Shown one piece after another: positions 22,168 through 24,713 of a stretch of DNA of 24,713 nucleotides (positions are counted from its first letter, which is position 1; each line of letters opens with the position of its first letter). The stretch covers positions 1-24,713 of the forward strand of contig JBGTDM010000011.1 of NCBI GenBank assembly GCA_041748315.1, read 5' to 3'. The notes under the pieces were generated by a model, which was not told the DNA's origin, did not search any database, and worked only from the letters and a program-made list of their open reading frames with translations. Origin of the DNA: CALMEE01 sp041748315 (GTDB lineage Bacteria > Planctomycetota > Planctomycetia > Pirellulales > Pirellulaceae). The position numbers and the translations under genes were made by a program.

Positions 22168-23574
22168 TTATGAGAGCGAACGAACATCGACAAAATGACC
22201 GGCGACTGCGGTTGCGGCCGCAGTTTGCGGTGACACCAAATGGGTGCGTCCGCCACGCCCTTGTCGACCTTCGAAGTTTCGGTTACTGGTCGACGCACAC
22301 CGCTCGCCAGGTTGAAGTTGATCGGGATTCATTCCCAAGCACATACTACAACCAGCCTCGCGCCATTCCAGTCCGGACTCGACAAAAATCTTGTCCAAGC
22401 CTTCGGCCTCAGCTTGTTTCTTGACTTGGCCACTCCCTGGAACAACCATTCCGGAGACATGTTCGGCAATTTTTCTACCTTTCAGGATTTCTGCGGCGGT
22501 GCGCAGGTCACTGATTCTGGAATTCGTGCATGAACCGATGAACACTTTGTCGATCCTAATCTTCGAGATCGGCGTCCCGGGCTTGAGGTCCATATAGTCC
22601 AATGCGGCTGCGATCGATTTCTTTTCGATTGGATCCGTTGCGTCTTCAGGGTGCGGCACGAGGCCGTTGATCGCGACGACTTGACCTGGGTTCGTTCCCC
22701 AACTGACCTGAGGCGCGATGTCAGCGGCTTGAAATATCTCGGTTCGGTCGTATGTGGCCCCTGGGTCGGTGCCGAGTTGCTTCCATTCCTCGATGGCGGC
22801 CTCGTAATCGCTGGGGACGAATTCCCGCCCGCGTAGGTATTCAAAGGTCTTCGCGTCCGGGGCAATTAAGCCGGCGCGTGCGCCCGCTTCGATCGACATG
22901 TTGCAAATCGTCATTCTGGCTTCCATGTCGAGACCCCGTATCGCCGCTCCCGTGTACTCGGCGACATATCCCGAACCGCCCGAGGTGGAAATCTTCCCAA
23001 TGATATAAAGGATGATGTCCTTCGAACTCACGCCGTAGCCCAAGCTTCCATCGACTCGAAGCTCCAGAGTCAGCGGTCGATTTTGTGGCAATGTTTGCGT
23101 CGCCAGGACATGTTCAACTTCGCTTGTTCCAATCCCAAAAGCCAATGCTCCAAACGCGCCGTGAGTCGACGTATGTGAGTCGCCACAGACAATCGTCTTC
23201 CCCGGTTGCGTTAGCCCTAATTCGGGCCCGATCACATGAACAATCCCCTGTTTGTCACTGTCGATATCATACAATCGGATCCCGAACTCTCTGCAATTCT
23301 CGCGTAACGTGTCAACCTGTTTTCGCGAAATCAAATCGACAATCGGCAAGGATCGATCCGTGGTAGGGACATTGTGATCTGGCGTCGCCACAGTGAATTC
23401 GGGTCGTCGTACTTGACGACCTGACAATCGCAGTCCTTCAAAGGCTTGTGGGCTGGTCACTTCGTGGACCAAGTGCAAGTCAATATATAATAGGGTCTGG
23501 CGTCCCGGATCGTCGTAAACAACGTGCTGATCCCAGATCTTTTCAAACAACGTTCGTGGAGGTACAGATATCAT
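22168..23574 (-). CDS. leuC: 3-isopropylmalate dehydratase large subunit
   Basis: A 468-residue aconitase-family protein of normal LeuC length. It carries the [4Fe-4S] ligands Cys349 (GSCTNSR), Cys409 and Cys412 (CSMCLGMNPD), the early TPDHNVPT motif, and the GDSHTSTHGAFGALAFGIGT block. With LeuD it catalyses the second step specific to leucine synthesis. The start MISVPPRTLFEKIWDQHVV is the standard one. It heads the leuC-leuD-ThiF-like unit and is transcribed divergently from the exported TPR gene. leuA and leuB are not in this window. Confidence 0.97.
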   Translation of the reverse strand: MISVPPRTLFEKIWDQHVVYDDPGRQTLLYIDLHLVHEVTSPQAFEGLRLSGRQVRRPEFTVATPDHNVPTTDRSLPIVDLISRKQVDTLRENCREFGIRLYDIDSDKQGIVHVIGPELGLTQPGKTIVCGDSHTSTHGAFGALAFGIGTSEVEHVLATQTLPQNRPLTLELRVDGSLGYGVSSKDIILYIIGKISTSGGSGYVAEYTGAAIRGLDMEARMTICNMSIEAGARAGLIAPDAKTFEYLRGREFVPSDYEAAIEEWKQLGTDPGATYDRTEIFQAADIAPQVSWGTNPGQVVAINGLVPHPEDATDPIEKKSIAAALDYMDLKPGTPISKIRIDKVFIGSCTNSRISDLRTAAEILKGRKIAEHVSGMVVPGSGQVKKQAEAEGLDKIFVESGLEWREAGCSMCLGMNPDQLQPGERCASTSNRNFEGRQGRGGRTHLVSPQTAAATAVAGHFVDVRSLS

Positions 23575-23848
23575 TTCTCGTAGCGATGCTCAGCGGCTAA
23601 CCCATTGATTCAACAGTGTGTCCCGGAAAATACAAACTCTTCACAACTACCCAACAATTCTAGTTGATACAAACGACAAGGATAACCAGCCCAAAAAATT
23701 GATCCGCGGTCATCCGAACGAGTTCGCCAATTGTGTTGGCTGCAGAATCGTCAAGAATTGATGGAAAGTTCGGTTGGAATCATTGTGCGAACAAGTACGG
23801 AGCACTAAAATGCGGGGAAATCTGTTTTCACAATTTAAGGGACTGATC

Positions 23849-24713
23849 ATGTCTGTAAGTGCCACTCGACGTCATAAGCTGCGATTCATGACCTGTCTTT
23901 CAATCGTGTTGTTCTATGCTGAATCAACGACCGCAGCTTGCAACAATTTCGGTACCTGCAACGTTGGTATTTACAACGCAATTGAAAACTCTTTGAACCT
24001 ACCAGAACTGACAATGGAGCCATTGCAGGATGCCGAGGATGTCGGCTCGAGTCAAACACAAAACCAGGACCAGGGGGGAGCCCCACCGGTTGCCGTGCAA
24101 GAGGAACCGGCGGACCAGGCCGGAACCGCCGAACCAAATCTTAACGCCCGCAAAGCGTTGATCGAGGCAACCAATAACATCTCGCCATTTAAGATTGAAG
24201 CGGACACGCCAACCGAACAGGCCTTGATCGAAGCGATCGATGTCTTTTTGACCATGGATATCGACGGCTGCCTGGATAGACTCCGGGGAATTCGATCGGA
24301 AGAGCCTACATTCCCTCCAGCCGAGTATTTGCTAGGAGCATACTTGATCGCGGTTGACAATGCTGTATCTGGCCTTCAGTCGCTGGAGTTGGCAGCTCGT
24401 GAGCACCCCGACTACCCGAGCATCTACACTGGATTTGCCCGAATTGCCATTAATCAAAGCCGCTTTACCGATGCCTACGCACTGGCTATGCAGGCTCAAC
24501 AAGCTGCCAATTCGGGAACATGGACCGATGAACAAAAACGATTTTTTCGGACCGAGATCGTCGACACGCTTGCCGACGTTTCAATGAATCGAGAGAGCTG
24601 GGATGTTACACTGAGCCACCTGATTGAGCTGCAGGAGTTGTTACCTGAAAATGGGCAAGTCAAACTGAAAATTGCCAAAGCCTACTTTGAGCAAAATGAA
24701 TATGAGAAGTCGC
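23849..24713 (+). CDS. Exported TPR-type repeat protein (3' end cut by window)
   Basis: Open to the window end, 288 complete codons seen. An N-terminal signal (basic residues 6-12, hydrophobic core about 13-24, likely cleavage near STTA-A) is followed by a mature start with two cysteines (ACNNFGTCNVG), an acidic and Gln/Pro-rich linker (about 55-95), and helical repeats from about 110. Repeat-like units include AEYLLGAYLIAVDNAVSGL, PSIYTGFARIAINQSRFTDA, and NGQVKLKIAKAYFEQNEYEKS, which have the TPR pattern. It is probably a periplasmic scaffold or envelope protein. AAGGGA at 23836-23841 supports the ATG at 23849; an in-frame ATG at 23810, also with GGAG ahead, would add 13 residues. Divergent from leuC with 274 bp between. 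Confidence 0.82.
   Translation, partial: MSVSATRRHKLRFMTCLSIVLFYAESTTAACNNFGTCNVGIYNAIENSLNLPELTMEPLQDAEDVGSSQTQNQDQGGAPPVAVQEEPADQAGTAEPNLNARKALIEATNNISPFKIEADTPTEQALIEAIDVFLTMDIDGCLDRLRGIRSEEPTFPPAEYLLGAYLIAVDNAVSGLQSLELAAREHPDYPSIYTGFARIAINQSRFTDAYALAMQAQQAANSGTWTDEQKRFFRTEIVDTLADVSMNRESWDVTLSHLIELQELLPENGQVKLKIAKAYFEQNEYEKS

Overview
The window looks like chromosomal DNA from a planctomycete, probably of the Pirellula/Rhodopirellula type. This is inferred from gene content only: long multi-PAS hybrid histidine kinases, a ThuA-fold exported protein, short exported proteins of a planctomycete type, a ThiF-like protein behind leuCD, moderate GC, and several genes without a clear Shine-Dalgarno. 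No rRNA, tRNA, CRISPR array, insertion sequence or phage gene was seen.

Region 1 (1-13425) resembles a general-stress island. On the + strand are two tiny membrane proteins (DUF1328 and DUF3309 types), an orphan-type hybrid kinase with a DUF4118-like membrane part and four PAS domains, a small exported protein, and a ThuA-like protein. A minus-strand block follows: SDR oxidoreductase, FAD oxidoreductase fused to a Rieske domain, DUF892 ferritin-like protein and a second FAD oxidoreductase, closed by a terminator. Then come a + strand BON lipoprotein, a glycine-zipper stress protein and a 40-residue membrane peptide. The unifying signal is four sigma-54 (-24/-12) promoter matches with exact GG-N10-GC spacing, ahead of the DUF1328 gene (231-246), the DUF892 gene (8938-8953, minus), the SDR gene (11607-11622, minus) and the BON lipoprotein gene (11995-12010, a full consensus match). 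The island therefore looks like a sigma-54 stress regulon, although no sigma-54 activator is encoded here.

Region 2 (13768-18696) is a compact, apparently co-transcribed signalling module on the + strand: an unrecognised 142-residue protein, a full-length double-domain KaiC-like ATPase, a PAS-PAS hybrid histidine kinase, and a receiver joined to a DUF2294/MpsC-type domain. Start and stop codons overlap or abut at every junction. There is no KaiA or KaiB here, and the KaiC-like protein differs from the clock protein at one CI catalytic glutamate and at the Thr432 position, so this is more likely a stress or redox phosphosignalling complex than a clock.

Region 3 (18828-24713) carries an MFS transporter, then (minus strand) leuC, leuD and a ThiF/MoeB-type adenylyltransferase, and divergently an exported TPR protein that runs off the window end.

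Non-coding structure deserves attention. Positions 5308-5489 hold three strong hairpins in a row, the last followed by seven T residues, which looks like a structured RNA or an elaborate 3' end. Positions 8255-8327 hold a multi-arm structured element between the DUF892 and FAD oxidoreductase genes.
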